Below are positions 18,047-30,167 of a stretch of 64,000 nucleotides of DNA, one piece after another. Origin of the DNA: Streptomyces chartreusis (GTDB lineage Bacteria > Actinomycetota > Actinomycetes > Streptomycetales > Streptomycetaceae); contig NZ_CP023689.1 of the NCBI RefSeq assembly GCF_008704715.1, positions 3,286,001 through 3,350,000 on the forward strand, read 5' to 3'. The notes under the pieces were generated by a model that was given only the letters and a program-made list of their open reading frames with translations, was not told the origin of the DNA and ran no database searches. Position numbers and translations under genes: made by a program. The stretch's first letter is position 1. Every line of letters begins with the position of its first letter.

Positions 18047-18895
18047 TCAGTAGCTGTAAAAGCCTTGCCCGCTCTTGCGGCCGATGTCACCCGCGTCCAC
18101 CATCCGGCGCATCAGCTCCGGCGGTGCGAACTTCTCGTCCTGGGACTCGGTGTAGATGTTGCCGGTGGCGTGCAGCAGGATGTCGACGCCGGTGAGGTCG
18201 GCCGTGGCGAGCGGGCCCATGGCGTGACCGAAGCCCAGCTTGCAGGCGAGGTCGATGTCCTCGGCGGTGGCGACACCCGACTCGTAGAGCTTGGTGGCCT
18301 CGACGACGAGCGCCGAGATCAGCCGGGTGGTGACGAAGCCGGCGACGTCGCGGTTCACCACGATGCAGGTCTTGCCGACGGACTCGGCGAACTCGCGCGC
18401 GGTGGCGAGGGTTTCGTCGCTCGTCTTGTAGCCGCGGACCAGTTCGACGAGCTGCATCATCGGCACCGGCGAGAAGAAGTGCACACCGACGACCCGCTCG
18501 GGGTGCGCGGTGGCCGCCGCGATCTTGGTGATCGGGATGGCGGAGGTGTTGGAGGCGAGCACGGCGTCCTCGCGCACGATCTTGTCGAGCGCACGGAAGA
18601 TCTCGTGCTTGACCTCGAGCTTCTCGAAGACGGCCTCGACGACGACGTCCGCGTCGGCGACCGCGTCCAGGTCGGTGGTGGCGGTGATGCGGGCGAGGGC
18701 CGCGTCGGCGTCGTGCGCCTCTAGCTTGCCCTTGCCGACGAACTTGTCGTACGACGCCTTGATGCCGTCGGTGCCGCGCGTGAGGGCCTCGTCGGTGACG
18801 TCGCGCAGGACCACGTCCCAACCCGCCTGAGCAGAGACCTGGGCGATACCGGAACCCATGAGACCGGCCCCGATGACGGCGAGCTTGCGTGCCAC
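18047..18895 (-). CDS. 3-hydroxybutyryl-CoA dehydrogenase
   Basis: Reversibly reduces acetoacetyl-CoA to 3-hydroxybutyryl-CoA; a likely partner of the thiolase at 373 in C4 metabolism. 282 aa, standard length. The N-terminal Rossmann motif is AVIGAGLMGSG (GAGLMGSG, residues 9-16). The catalytic region is GVHFFSPVPMMQLVELVRG, and the C-terminal helical domain ends DIGRKSGQGFYSY. The GTG at 18895 has AAAGGGGA upstream. Confidence 0.95.
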   Translation of the reverse strand: MARKLAVIGAGLMGSGIAQVSAQAGWDVVLRDVTDEALTRGTDGIKASYDKFVGKGKLEAHDADAALARITATTDLDAVADADVVVEAVFEKLEVKHEIFRALDKIVREDAVLASNTSAIPITKIAAATAHPERVVGVHFFSPVPMMQLVELVRGYKTSDETLATAREFAESVGKTCIVVNRDVAGFVTTRLISALVVEATKLYESGVATAEDIDLACKLGFGHAMGPLATADLTGVDILLHATGNIYTESQDEKFAPPELMRRMVDAGDIGRKSGQGFYSY

Positions 18896-19055
18896 TGACG
18901 ACTCCCCTTTGAATCACGGCAGCAGTACCGCGAGTGTGCGCTTACACGCTGCTTACGATTGGCTTCTGCGGCGGACCTTAGCGCTCGCCGGGGACTGTGT
19001 GAGCGGTTAGTAACGCGAGTCACGTCTCATCTGACGGACATCACACCGGCGCCGG

Positions 19056-19697
19056 TCATTCCACGGCTCGGACGGCGTAGTTGAGCACGTTCGGGCTCAA
19101 CAGCTCCTCGATGTCGTCGAGAAGCACGAGCGCCTCTCGTGACACTTTGCCCGGATTGCGCCCGGCCACCATCTCCCGTCCGATGTGGACGAACACGGCC
19201 TGGTGGATCCAGGCGATCTGACCGGCGATCAGCCCCGGCAGCGGGTCGGCGGCGTCCGCGCCGGCCTCCTCGCGCAGGGTCGCCTCCAGGTGGTCGTGGA
19301 TCTCCTGCTGCATGCTCCACAGCCGGGAGCGCAGCGGCGGCGCCTCCTGGATGCAGCGCATGAAGCGGTCGTAGCCCTCGATCAGGCCGACCCTGGGCGA
19401 GACCGACTCGACGTCGGCGCGCAGTTCGCGCAGCACCGCCCCGGCTGCCGACTCCCCCTTCGCCCGGCCGCGCACCCAGCGGGAGAGCTGCTCGACGACG
19501 CCGGCGGAGCGGTCGAAGAAGAGGTCCTCCTTCGCCGGGAAGTAGTTGTAGACGGTGTTCACGGAGACGTCGGCGGCCTCCGCCACCTCCGCGATGGTCA
19601 CGGTCACGAAGCCGTGCTCCAGGAACAGCCCGGTGGCGATGTCCGAGATCCGCTGTCTCGTCTCGCGCTTCTTCCGCTCCCTGAGCCCTTCCGCCAT
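19056..19697 (-). CDS. TetR-family transcriptional regulator
   Basis: Probable repressor of the divergent ABC exporter genes. 213 aa. The N-terminal helix-turn-helix is clear: RQRISDIATGLFLEHGFVTV, then IAEVAEAADVSVNTVYNYFPAKEDLFFD. The C-terminal ligand domain is unassigned. ATG 19697 was chosen over ATG 19706 because GAGGACC lies just before it. The AT-rich palindrome at 19724-19758 sits 27 bases upstream and is a natural operator for both directions. Confidence 0.92.
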   Translation of the reverse strand: MAEGLRERKKRETRQRISDIATGLFLEHGFVTVTIAEVAEAADVSVNTVYNYFPAKEDLFFDRSAGVVEQLSRWVRGRAKGESAAGAVLRELRADVESVSPRVGLIEGYDRFMRCIQEAPPLRSRLWSMQQEIHDHLEATLREEAGADAADPLPGLIAGQIAWIHQAVFVHIGREMVAGRNPGKVSREALVLLDDIEELLSPNVLNYAVRAVE

Positions 19698-19723
19698 GGT
19701 CCTCATCCTAACTTCAGTGGGCT

Positions 19724-19758
19724 CTCTTAAAATTTGGGGTCATTGCAAAATTTAAGAG
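19724..19758. promoter_or_regulatory. AT-rich palindrome, probable TetR operator
   Basis: Imperfect inverted repeat: left arm CTCTTAAAATTT (19724-19735) and right arm AAAATTTAAGAG (19747-19758) with an 11-base spacer; one further pair extends it outward. It lies between the divergent TetR and ABC ATPase starts. Its A+T richness is striking in this GC-rich DNA. Operator function is inferred from position and symmetry. Confidence 0.7.
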
Positions 19759-19777
19759 ACTCTGTTTTTCTGTGGCC

Positions 19778-20560
19778 ATGACCATCATCAGTACGGCCGG
19801 ACTGGCCCGTACCTTCCGGACGAAACTCGGCCCGGTGGAGGCCGTCCGCGGTATCGACCTGACCGTGCGCGAGAGCGAGATCCTCGGCTTCCTGGGCCCG
19901 AACGGCGCGGGCAAGACGACGACCCTGCGCATGCTCACGACCCTGCTGGCGCCCACCGGCGGCGCGGCCACCGTCGCCGGCCACGACCTCGCGACCGACC
20001 CCGCGGGGGTGCGCCGGGTCTGCGGGTACGTGGCCCAGTCGGGCGGGGTGGACACGCAGATCACCGTGCGGGAGGAGCTGATCACCCAGGGCCGCCTCTA
20101 CCGCCTGACCAAGGCGCAGGCCGCCGGGCGGGCCGAGGAGTTGGCCCACGACCTGGATCTGACCGAGCTCCTGGACCGCAGGACCGGCACGCTCTCCGGC
20201 GGCCGGCGGCGCCGCCTCGACATCGCGCTGGCGCTCACGCACCGCCCGAAGGTGCTGTTCCTCGACGAGCCGACGACGGGTCTGGACCCCGGCGGCCGGG
20301 CCGACCTGTGGGACCTGATCCGGCGTCTGCGCGACGAGCACCGCACCACGGTGTTCCTGACCACCCACTACCTCGACGAGGCCGACGCCCTCTCCGACCG
20401 GCTCGTCGTCGTCGACAAGGGCGTGGTCGTCGCCGAGGGCACACCGAGCGCGCTGAAGCTGCGCCACGGCGGCTCGATCGACGCCTCGCTCCAGGACACC
20501 TTCCTCGCCATCACCGGCCGTAGCGCCACCCCGGCCGACGCCGCCCCCGTAGCCGTATAG
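19778..20560 (+). CDS. ABC transporter ATP-binding subunit (drug-resistance type)
   Basis: DrrA-like ATPase, likely energising export of a hydrophobic compound sensed by the adjacent TetR protein. About 260 aa. Walker A GPNGAGKTT, signature LSGGRRRRLDIA, Walker B LFLDEP with TTGLDPGGR, and the H-loop TTHYLDEAD. Start is either ATG 19778 or GTG 19772; no Shine-Dalgarno is visible before either, so the mRNA may be leaderless or nearly so. The permease follows after 13 bases. Confidence 0.92.
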   Translation: MTIISTAGLARTFRTKLGPVEAVRGIDLTVRESEILGFLGPNGAGKTTTLRMLTTLLAPTGGAATVAGHDLATDPAGVRRVCGYVAQSGGVDTQITVREELITQGRLYRLTKAQAAGRAEELAHDLDLTELLDRRTGTLSGGRRRRLDIALALTHRPKVLFLDEPTTGLDPGGRADLWDLIRRLRDEHRTTVFLTTHYLDEADALSDRLVVVDKGVVVAEGTPSALKLRHGGSIDASLQDTFLAITGRSATPADAAPVAV

Positions 20561-20573
20561 GAATCCCCAGAAG

Positions 20574-21323
20574 ATGCTGCTGCACGACACGGCCCTCATC
20601 TACGGCCGCTATCTCCGCCAGTCCCTGCGCTCCAGGTTCGCCCTGCTCTTCGGCGTGCTGATGCCGCTGCTGTACCTGCTGTTCTTCGGTCCGCTGCTGA
20701 CGGATCTGCCGCTGGGCGGCCGGGGCAGCTCCTGGCAGGTGCTGGTCCCCGGGCTGCTGCTCCAACTCGGCCTGTTCGGGGCGTCGTTCGCCGGGTTCTC
20801 GATCATCATCGAGAAGGGCCAGGGGGTGGTGGAGCGGATGCGGGTGACGCCGGTCAGCCGCCTCGCCCTGCTGCTGGGACGCGTGCTGCGGGACGCCACG
20901 GTGTTCGTCTTCCAGGCGGTGCTGCTGGTCCTGGCCGCGCTGGCGATGGGCCTGAGAGCCCCGCTGCCGGGCGTCCTGATCGGCTTCGCGTTCGTCGCAC
21001 TGCTGACGGTGTCACTGGCCTCGCTGTCGTACGCGCTCGCCATGAAGGTCCGCACCCCGCAGGAGTTCGGGCCGGCGATCAACGCCATGACGATGCCGAT
21101 GATGCTGCTGTCGGGCCTGATGCTCCCGATGACACTAGGACCGAGGTGGCTTGACGTCCTGTCCCACTTCATACCGTTCCGCTATCTGGTGGACGCGGTG
21201 CGGGACGCGTACGTCGGCTCCTACGCCACGGCGCACATGCTGTACGGCGCCCTGGTCGCCGTCGCCTTCGCCGCGCTCGCCGTGACGGTCGGCACACGCG
21301 TCTTCCGAACGGCCGGTGCGTAA
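20574..21323 (+). CDS. ABC-2 type permease (drug exporter)
   Basis: Membrane partner of the ATPase ending at 20560. 249 aa with about six transmembrane helices and the ABC-2 features QSLRSRFALLFGVLMPLLYLLFFGP and FIPFRYLVDAVRDAYVG near the C-terminus. AGGAATCCCCAGAAG precedes the ATG at 20574. DrrB-like; substrate not deducible. Probably repressed with its ATPase by the divergent TetR protein. Confidence 0.92.
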   Translation: MLLHDTALIYGRYLRQSLRSRFALLFGVLMPLLYLLFFGPLLTDLPLGGRGSSWQVLVPGLLLQLGLFGASFAGFSIIIEKGQGVVERMRVTPVSRLALLLGRVLRDATVFVFQAVLLVLAALAMGLRAPLPGVLIGFAFVALLTVSLASLSYALAMKVRTPQEFGPAINAMTMPMMLLSGLMLPMTLGPRWLDVLSHFIPFRYLVDAVRDAYVGSYATAHMLYGALVAVAFAALAVTVGTRVFRTAGA

Positions 21324-21336
21324 CTAGGCTGGCCTC

Positions 21337-21909
21337 ATGGTCAATCTGACACGCATCTACACCAGGACCGGCGACCAGGGCACCACCGCCCTCGGCGACA
21401 TGAGCCGCGTCGCCAAGACCGACCTGCGGATCTCGGCGTACGCCGACGCCAACGAGGCGAACGCGGTGATCGGCACGGCGATCGCGCTGGGCGGCTTGGA
21501 CGAGGAGATCGTCAAGGTCCTCACCCGCGTCCAGAACGACCTGTTCGACGTGGGTGCGGACCTGTCGACGCCGGTGGTGGAGAACCCGGAGTTCCCGCCG
21601 CTGCGCGTCGAGCAGTTCTACATCGACAAGCTGGAGGCGGACTGCGACCGCTTCAACGAGGAGCTGGAGAAGCTGCGCTCCTTCATCCTCCCCGGCGGTA
21701 CCGCGGGCGCGGCCCTGCTGCACCAGGCCTGCACGGTCGTCCGCCGCGCGGAGCGCTCGACCTGGTCGGCCCTGGAGGCCCACGGCGAAACCATGAACCC
21801 CCTGACCGCGACCTACCTCAACCGCCTGTCCGACCTCCTGTTCATCCTGGCGAGGACGGCCAACAAGTCCGAGGGCGACATCCTGTGGGTCCCGGGCGGA
21901 GAACGCTGA
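21337..21909 (+). CDS. cob(I)yrinic acid a,c-diamide adenosyltransferase, PduO type
   Basis: Transfers the adenosyl group of ATP to cob(I)alamin, making coenzyme B12 for methylmalonyl-CoA mutase. 190 aa. The N-terminal ATP-binding loop is YTRTGDQGTTALGD; the C-terminal active-site helix is VVRRAERSTWSAL, followed by NRLSDLLFILARTAN. It starts 13 bases after the permease gene, so may be cotranscribed. The last 66 bases, including the stop, are repeated downstream at 22008-22073. Confidence 0.93.
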   Translation: MVNLTRIYTRTGDQGTTALGDMSRVAKTDLRISAYADANEANAVIGTAIALGGLDEEIVKVLTRVQNDLFDVGADLSTPVVENPEFPPLRVEQFYIDKLEADCDRFNEELEKLRSFILPGGTAGAALLHQACTVVRRAERSTWSALEAHGETMNPLTATYLNRLSDLLFILARTANKSEGDILWVPGGER

Positions 21910-22073
21910 CCCGGTCCTCCGGCCCGATCCAGGTTCCATGTGCGACGGACGGCGACAATGCCGACCTCCGGCCGGGGGTCCGGGGGTCGCCCCCCGGAAA
22001 ATGCAGCATCCTGGCGAGGACGGCCAACAAGTCCGAGGGCGACATCCTGTGGGTCCCCGGCGGAGAACGCTGA
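21844..22073 (+). repeat. direct duplication of the adenosyltransferase gene 3' end
   Basis: Bases 21844-21909 (last 21 codons plus TGA) recur at 22008-22073 with a single mismatch (GTCCCGGGC against GTCCCCGGC); the offset is 164. The 98 bases between include GGGGGTCCGGGGGTCGCCCC, a GC-rich hairpin-like segment of a type common in Streptomyces spacers. The second copy has no gene of its own and looks like a fossil of a segment insertion. Confidence 0.92.
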
Positions 22074-22089
22074 ACGTCCTGGCGCGGAC

Positions 22090-22144
22090 GCGCCCCGAAA
22101 GGGGCGCGGGGAACTGCGCGACCGGCCACGACGGGCCCGCGGAC
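22090..22144. repeat. Streptomyces-type intergenic palindrome, possible terminator
   Basis: A perfect 7-bp stem with a GAAA loop (22090-22107) followed by GGGGAACTGCGCGACC and similar sequence. From memory this unit occurs widely in Streptomyces intergenic DNA. Here it lies between the adenosyltransferase and the convergent membrane protein gene, so it may end both transcripts. Confidence 0.6.
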
Positions 22145-22154
22145 GACCGACGAC

Positions 22155-22742
22155 CTATCCGGCCCGCTCCTTCGACGTGACGAACCGGTCGGCGGGCTCG
22201 GACCCCGCCCCGCCCTTCGGCTGCTTCGGCCAGATCAGGTACGCCAGCGCGACCAGGCCATGGATGCCCGCGGCGCGCAGTGCCACCCACTGGAAGGACC
22301 GCAGGGACGAGGTGTCACCGTCCCCGACGTACCAGACGGCGCCCTGGAGGAGTGCACAGGCCACGGCCGCCCCGAGCAGCGTACGAAGCCACAGGCCGCC
22401 CTCGTGCCGGGCGCGTGCCATGCCGTACTGCGGAGGCCTGGGCGGGCGCGGGGCACCGGCCAGGCGGTGCGCGGCGTGGCCGTCCAGCCAGCGGATCGTG
22501 TAGTGGCCGTACGCCACGGTGTAGCCGATGTAGAGCGCGGCCAGCCCGTGCTCCCAGCCCGGCTCGGCGCCGTTCTTCAGGTCCACCGCGGTCGCCACGA
22601 AGAGCACCAGCTCAAGGAGCGGCTCGCACAGCAGCAGCACCACACTCGTACGGCGCCACTTCAGCAGGTAGCGGACGGCCAGGCCCAGCGCCAGCAGCAC
22701 CCAGAAGCCGACCTCGCAGGCGATGATGAGGGCGACGATCAC
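22155..22742 (-). CDS. integral membrane protein, unknown function
   Basis: 195 aa with about five hydrophobic segments: one at the extreme N-terminus (VALIIACEVGFWVLLALGLA), two by residue 80, and two in the C-terminal half. The loop between (AGAPRPPRPPQYGMARARH) is basic and Pro-rich, presumably cytoplasmic. GTG start at 22742 with GAAGGGAG upstream. No recognised catalytic motif. It diverges from the chiS kinase gene. Confidence 0.8.
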   Translation of the reverse strand: MIVALIIACEVGFWVLLALGLAVRYLLKWRRTSVVLLLCEPLLELVLFVATAVDLKNGAEPGWEHGLAALYIGYTVAYGHYTIRWLDGHAAHRLAGAPRPPRPPQYGMARARHEGGLWLRTLLGAAVACALLQGAVWYVGDGDTSSLRSFQWVALRAAGIHGLVALAYLIWPKQPKGGAGSEPADRFVTSKERAG

Positions 22743-22894
22743 AACATGCTCCCTTCGGTCACCCTTCCAGGCTCCCGTCGGGACCGGCCGCTTTCGTCGT
22801 CGGCACTGACGAACTCGCGGTACATCGAAAGATGCAGTCCAGGACCCTTCCCCGGAATCACGCGCGGGCGGAGCCCACCGTGTTGGATGAAGCC

Positions 22895-24073
22895 ATGGCC
22901 CTTCCCCGCCCGCACCGCTTCGACGTGTACGTCGCCGTCGGCGGGCTGCTCGGCGGTCTGCTGCTGGTGGGCATCGGTCTGGCCACGCGGCCCTCCCGCG
23001 ACCCCATCACGCTCTTCGACGGCCCCTGGCCGATCCTGCTGCCGCTCGTCGTGATGGCCGGCTGCGAGCTGATGCGCCGGACGGCCCCGCGCACGGCCCT
23101 GCTGATCGGCACGGTCGCGATCTGCGCGGACGTCTTCACCCAGGGCAACCTGGCCACGGTCCTGATGTTCACCGACATCGTCTACGCGGCCGTGCTGTAC
23201 GGCCCCCTCCCCTCCGCCCGCCGCATCCAGTGGATCACCGGCCTGCTCACGGTGGCCGCGACCCTGGTGCCGTTCGCGGTGTGGCGCACCCCGGAGGCGC
23301 TGCTGATCGGCGTGGTCGTCGGCATCGTGGCGTACGGGCCGGCCGGCACGGGCTGGATCGTGCGCAACCACCGTGACGCCGCCGAGGCCGCCCGGCTGCG
23401 GGCCGAACAGACCGCGCTGCTCGCCGAGATGGACCGCTCCCAGGCCGTCGCCGCGGAGCGTGCCCGCATGGCACGCGAGCTGCACGACATGGTCGCCAAC
23501 CATCTCTCCGCGATCGCCATCCACTCCACGGCCGCGCTCTCCATCGACGACCCGAAGACCTCCCAGGAGGCGCTGTCGGTCATCCGCGAGAACAGCGTCG
23601 AGGGGCTCGCCGAGATGCGCCGGCTCATCGGCATCCTGCGGGACGCCGGCGGCGACACCGCGCCGGTGGCCGCCCCCACGCTCGACGGCCTCGACGCCCT
23701 GGCCGAGGGCGCCCGCACCAACGGTCTCGACGTCCACCTCGATTCCGCGCCCGGCACCGTCCCGGCCCCCGTCGAGCTCGCCGCCTACCGCATCGTCCAG
23801 GAGTCCCTGACCAACGCCCTCAAGCACGCCTCCCCCGGCCGGGTCACGGTCGCTCTCGCCCAGCGGGACGGCTGTCTGACCGTCGCCGTGACCAGCCCGT
23901 TCGGCGACCGCGACGGGCCGCGGGCGCCCGGTTCCGGCGCCGGCCTGGTCGGTATGCGGGAGCGGGTCGCGCTGCTGGGCGGCGAGTTCGAGGCCGGGCC
24001 CGAGGGCTCGGCCGGCGGCAAGATGTGGGTCGTACGCGCCAGGCTTCCGCTGACCGAAGGAGACCCCGCATGA
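22895..24073 (+). CDS. chiS: sensor histidine kinase, NarX/LiaS family, ChiS-like
   Basis: Membrane sensor kinase probably controlling the adjacent chitinase gene, since Streptomyces coelicolor has chiS-chiR just upstream of chiC. About 392 aa from the ATG at 22895. Five or six N-terminal transmembrane helices (residues 10-150) are followed by the HisKA_3 box RMARELHDMVANHLSAIAIH, with phospho-acceptor H197, and a C-terminal HATPase domain (GAGLVGMRERVALLGG). An in-frame ATG at 22832 would add 21 residues. The stop overlaps the response regulator start (ATGA). Confidence 0.88.
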   Translation: MALPRPHRFDVYVAVGGLLGGLLLVGIGLATRPSRDPITLFDGPWPILLPLVVMAGCELMRRTAPRTALLIGTVAICADVFTQGNLATVLMFTDIVYAAVLYGPLPSARRIQWITGLLTVAATLVPFAVWRTPEALLIGVVVGIVAYGPAGTGWIVRNHRDAAEAARLRAEQTALLAEMDRSQAVAAERARMARELHDMVANHLSAIAIHSTAALSIDDPKTSQEALSVIRENSVEGLAEMRRLIGILRDAGGDTAPVAAPTLDGLDALAEGARTNGLDVHLDSAPGTVPAPVELAAYRIVQESLTNALKHASPGRVTVALAQRDGCLTVAVTSPFGDRDGPRAPGSGAGLVGMRERVALLGGEFEAGPEGSAGGKMWVVRARLPLTEGDPA

Positions 24074-24711
24074 TCCGTGTGCTCGTCGCCGAGGACCAGT
24101 CCGCCGTCCGGGCCGGGCTGGTCCTCATTCTGCGCAGCGCGCCCGACATCGAGGTGGTCGGCGAGGCGGCGGACGGTGAGCAGGCGGTGGAGCGGGCCCG
24201 GGAACTGCGGCCCGACCTGGTGCTGATGGACATTCAGATGCCGCGTCTGGACGGGGTTTCGGCCACCCGCAAGGTCGTCGAGGAACGGCTCGCGGACGTC
24301 CTCGTGCTGACCACCTTCGACCTCGACGAGTACGTCTTCGGAGCGCTGCGGGCGGGCGCCTGTGGGTTCCTGCTCAAGAACACCGAGGCCCGTGACCTGC
24401 TGGAGGCGGTGCGCACGGTGGCGCGCGGCGAGGGCATCGTCGCCCCGGCCGTGACCCGGCGCCTGATCGCCGAGTTCGCCGCGAAGCCGGTACGGGAGAC
24501 GACGGCCGACCCGTCGGTCCTGGACAGTCTCACCCGCCGTGAACGCGAGGTGCTGTCCTGCCTCGGCGAGGGACTGTCGAACGCCGGTATCGCGGCCCGG
24601 CTGGACATGGCCGAGGCGACCGTGAAGACACATGTCAGCCGTCTGCTGGGCAAGCTGGAGCTGCGCAGCCGCGTGCAAGCGGCTGTACTGGCACAGGAGT
24701 TGGGGATCTAG
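24070..24711 (+). CDS. chiR: LuxR/NarL-family response regulator, ChiR-like
   Basis: DNA-binding partner of the preceding kinase. 213 aa. Receiver domain residues 1-120: acidic pair E8/D9 and phospho-acceptor D54 in LVLMDIQMPRLDG. The C-terminal LuxR HTH is LTRREREVLSCLGEGLSNAG with TVKTHVSRLLGKLELRSR. It starts within the kinase stop codon, implying coupling. The chitinase promoter begins about 30 bases after its stop, and regulation of chiC is inferred from synteny. Confidence 0.9.
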   Translation: MIRVLVAEDQSAVRAGLVLILRSAPDIEVVGEAADGEQAVERARELRPDLVLMDIQMPRLDGVSATRKVVEERLADVLVLTTFDLDEYVFGALRAGACGFLLKNTEARDLLEAVRTVARGEGIVAPAVTRRLIAEFAAKPVRETTADPSVLDSLTRREREVLSCLGEGLSNAGIAARLDMAEATVKTHVSRLLGKLELRSRVQAAVLAQELGI

Positions 24712-24740
24712 CCGACCGGCCCAGCGGGCCGATGAGCAAC

Positions 24741-24782
24741 TGGTCCAGACCTATTGACCTGTGGTCCAGACCTTTCTATTCT
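24741..24782 (+). promoter_or_regulatory. chiC promoter with two 12-bp direct repeats
   Basis: TGGTCCAGACCT occurs twice, at 24741-24752 and 24762-24773, exactly 21 bases apart. A consensus-like promoter is interleaved: -35 TTGACC (24754-24759), a 17-base spacer, -10 TATTCT (24777-24782). The second repeat thus lies in the spacer. Known Streptomyces chitinase promoters have this arrangement, and the repeat also resembles the DasR box core TGGTCTAGACCA. Confidence 0.9.
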
Positions 24783-24847
24783 CACCGCACCATGAGTGGG
24801 CGTGAGGCTCAGTCATGCCCCCTGACTTCCCAACAAGGAGGCGCAGC

Positions 24848-26674
<1,827 letters not shown>

Positions 26675-26682
26675 CAGGCAAG

Positions 26683-27129
26683 TCAAGCGACATTGACGCG
26701 CTGACCGGGCGGGGCTGCCTCAAGCCACGCGAGGAAACCGGTCAGCGCGTCTTCGCTCATGGCGAGTTCGAGACGCGTGCCCCGGTGCAGACAGGTGAGG
26801 ATCACTGCGTCGGAGAGCAGCGCCAGTTCCTCCTCGCCGTCGGGCAGACGCCGGCCGGCCACCTCGATCGCGGAGCGCTCCAGGACGCGGCGCGGGCGGT
26901 AGGCGTAGGAGAAGACGCGATACCACTCGATACGGTCGCCGTTGTAGCGGGCGACGCCGTAGCTCCAGCCCTTGCCGCTCGTGTCGGTCTTCTCCGGCAC
27001 GTCCCAGCGCAGCGAACAGTCGAAAGTGCCGCCCGAGCGCTGGATGAGTCTGCGGCGCAGGCCGAAGACGAACAACCCCAGCACCACAAGGGCGACGACG
27101 ATTCCGCACACAGTCAGAGCGAGGACCAT
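26683..27129 (-). CDS. DUF2550 membrane-anchored protein
   Basis: 148 aa, unknown function, a regular neighbour of atpC in actinobacteria. One N-terminal transmembrane helix (VLALTVCGIVVALVVLGLFV) is followed by a soluble, PH-like domain with GTFDCSLRWDVPEK and GWSYGVARYNGDRIEWYRVF. ATG 27129 was preferred over GTG 27135 because GGAGG stands 9 bases before it. Separated from atpC by a hairpin, so possibly transcribed by readthrough or from its own promoter. Confidence 0.88.
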   Translation of the reverse strand: MVLALTVCGIVVALVVLGLFVFGLRRRLIQRSGGTFDCSLRWDVPEKTDTSGKGWSYGVARYNGDRIEWYRVFSYAYRPRRVLERSAIEVAGRRLPDGEEELALLSDAVILTCLHRGTRLELAMSEDALTGFLAWLEAAPPGQRVNVA

Positions 27130-27187
27130 CGGCACCGACCTCCTCGTCTCCTAGGTAACGGAACGGAAAAAACTTCCATATCTGCCA

Positions 27188-27231
27188 CAGCCGCGACCGG
27201 CACCGGATTGCTCCGGTCCCAGCCGCGGCTG
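27188..27231 (-). terminator. hairpin after the atp operon
   Basis: CAGCCGCG (27188-27195) pairs with 27224-27231, and inside it ACCGG (27196-27200) pairs with 27213-27217. It lies between the atpC stop and the DUF2550 start. No T-run; many Streptomyces terminators lack one. It may be partly leaky. Confidence 0.55.
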
Positions 27232-27291
27232 AGTGACGTCATCGCGTGCGCTCCCCCAGAGCCTAGACGGCCCGGAAGGTGACCTCGGGGG

Positions 27292-27666
27292 TCAGCGCGC
27301 CGTCGCCGCCCGCAGGCGGACCTCCGCGCGGCGCTCGGCGGACGCGTCGTCGTCGCCCTTCGCGCGCTCGAGCGCCCGCTCCGCGCGCTGGACGTCGATC
27401 TCGTCCGACAGTTCGGCGATCTCGGCCAGCAGCGACAGCTTGTCGTCCGCGAACGAGATGAAACCGCCGTGCACCGCGGCGATGACGGTCCCGCCATCAC
27501 TCGTACGGATGGTCACCGGGCCCGACTCCAGCACACCGAGCAGCGGCTGGTGACCGGGCATGACGCCGATGTCGCCGGACGTGGTGCGCGCGACGACCAA
27601 GGTGGCCTGGCCGGACCAGACCTCACGGTCGGCCGCGACCATCGCGACGTGCAGCTCAGCAGCCAA
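27292..27666 (-). CDS. atpC: ATP synthase epsilon subunit
   Basis: Central-stalk subunit that couples and inhibits F1. 124 aa. The N-terminal beta sandwich (ELHVAMVAADREVWSGQATL, GDIGVMPGHQPLLGVL) and C-terminal helices (AERALERAKGDD) are present. The start is TTG at 27666 with GAGGAG before it; an upstream ATG at 27729 would add 21 residues not found in the family. Last gene of the atp operon. Confidence 0.95.
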   Translation of the reverse strand: MAAELHVAMVAADREVWSGQATLVVARTTSGDIGVMPGHQPLLGVLESGPVTIRTSDGGTVIAAVHGGFISFADDKLSLLAEIAELSDEIDVQRAERALERAKGDDDASAERRAEVRLRAATAR

Positions 27667-27795
27667 GGTGGCTCCTCGGGTCACCACCCGGCGGTTGTGC
27701 CGGGTGTTGGTTACAAGTCTAGTAGGCATGGAAGAGGGGGCGGGACGTGCCCCGCCCCCTCATCAAGAGCTCAATGGCTCACGAAGACCGGTGCG

Positions 27796-30146
<2,351 letters not shown>

Positions 30147-30167
30147 GAGTCAGGTCCCTTCCTTACG

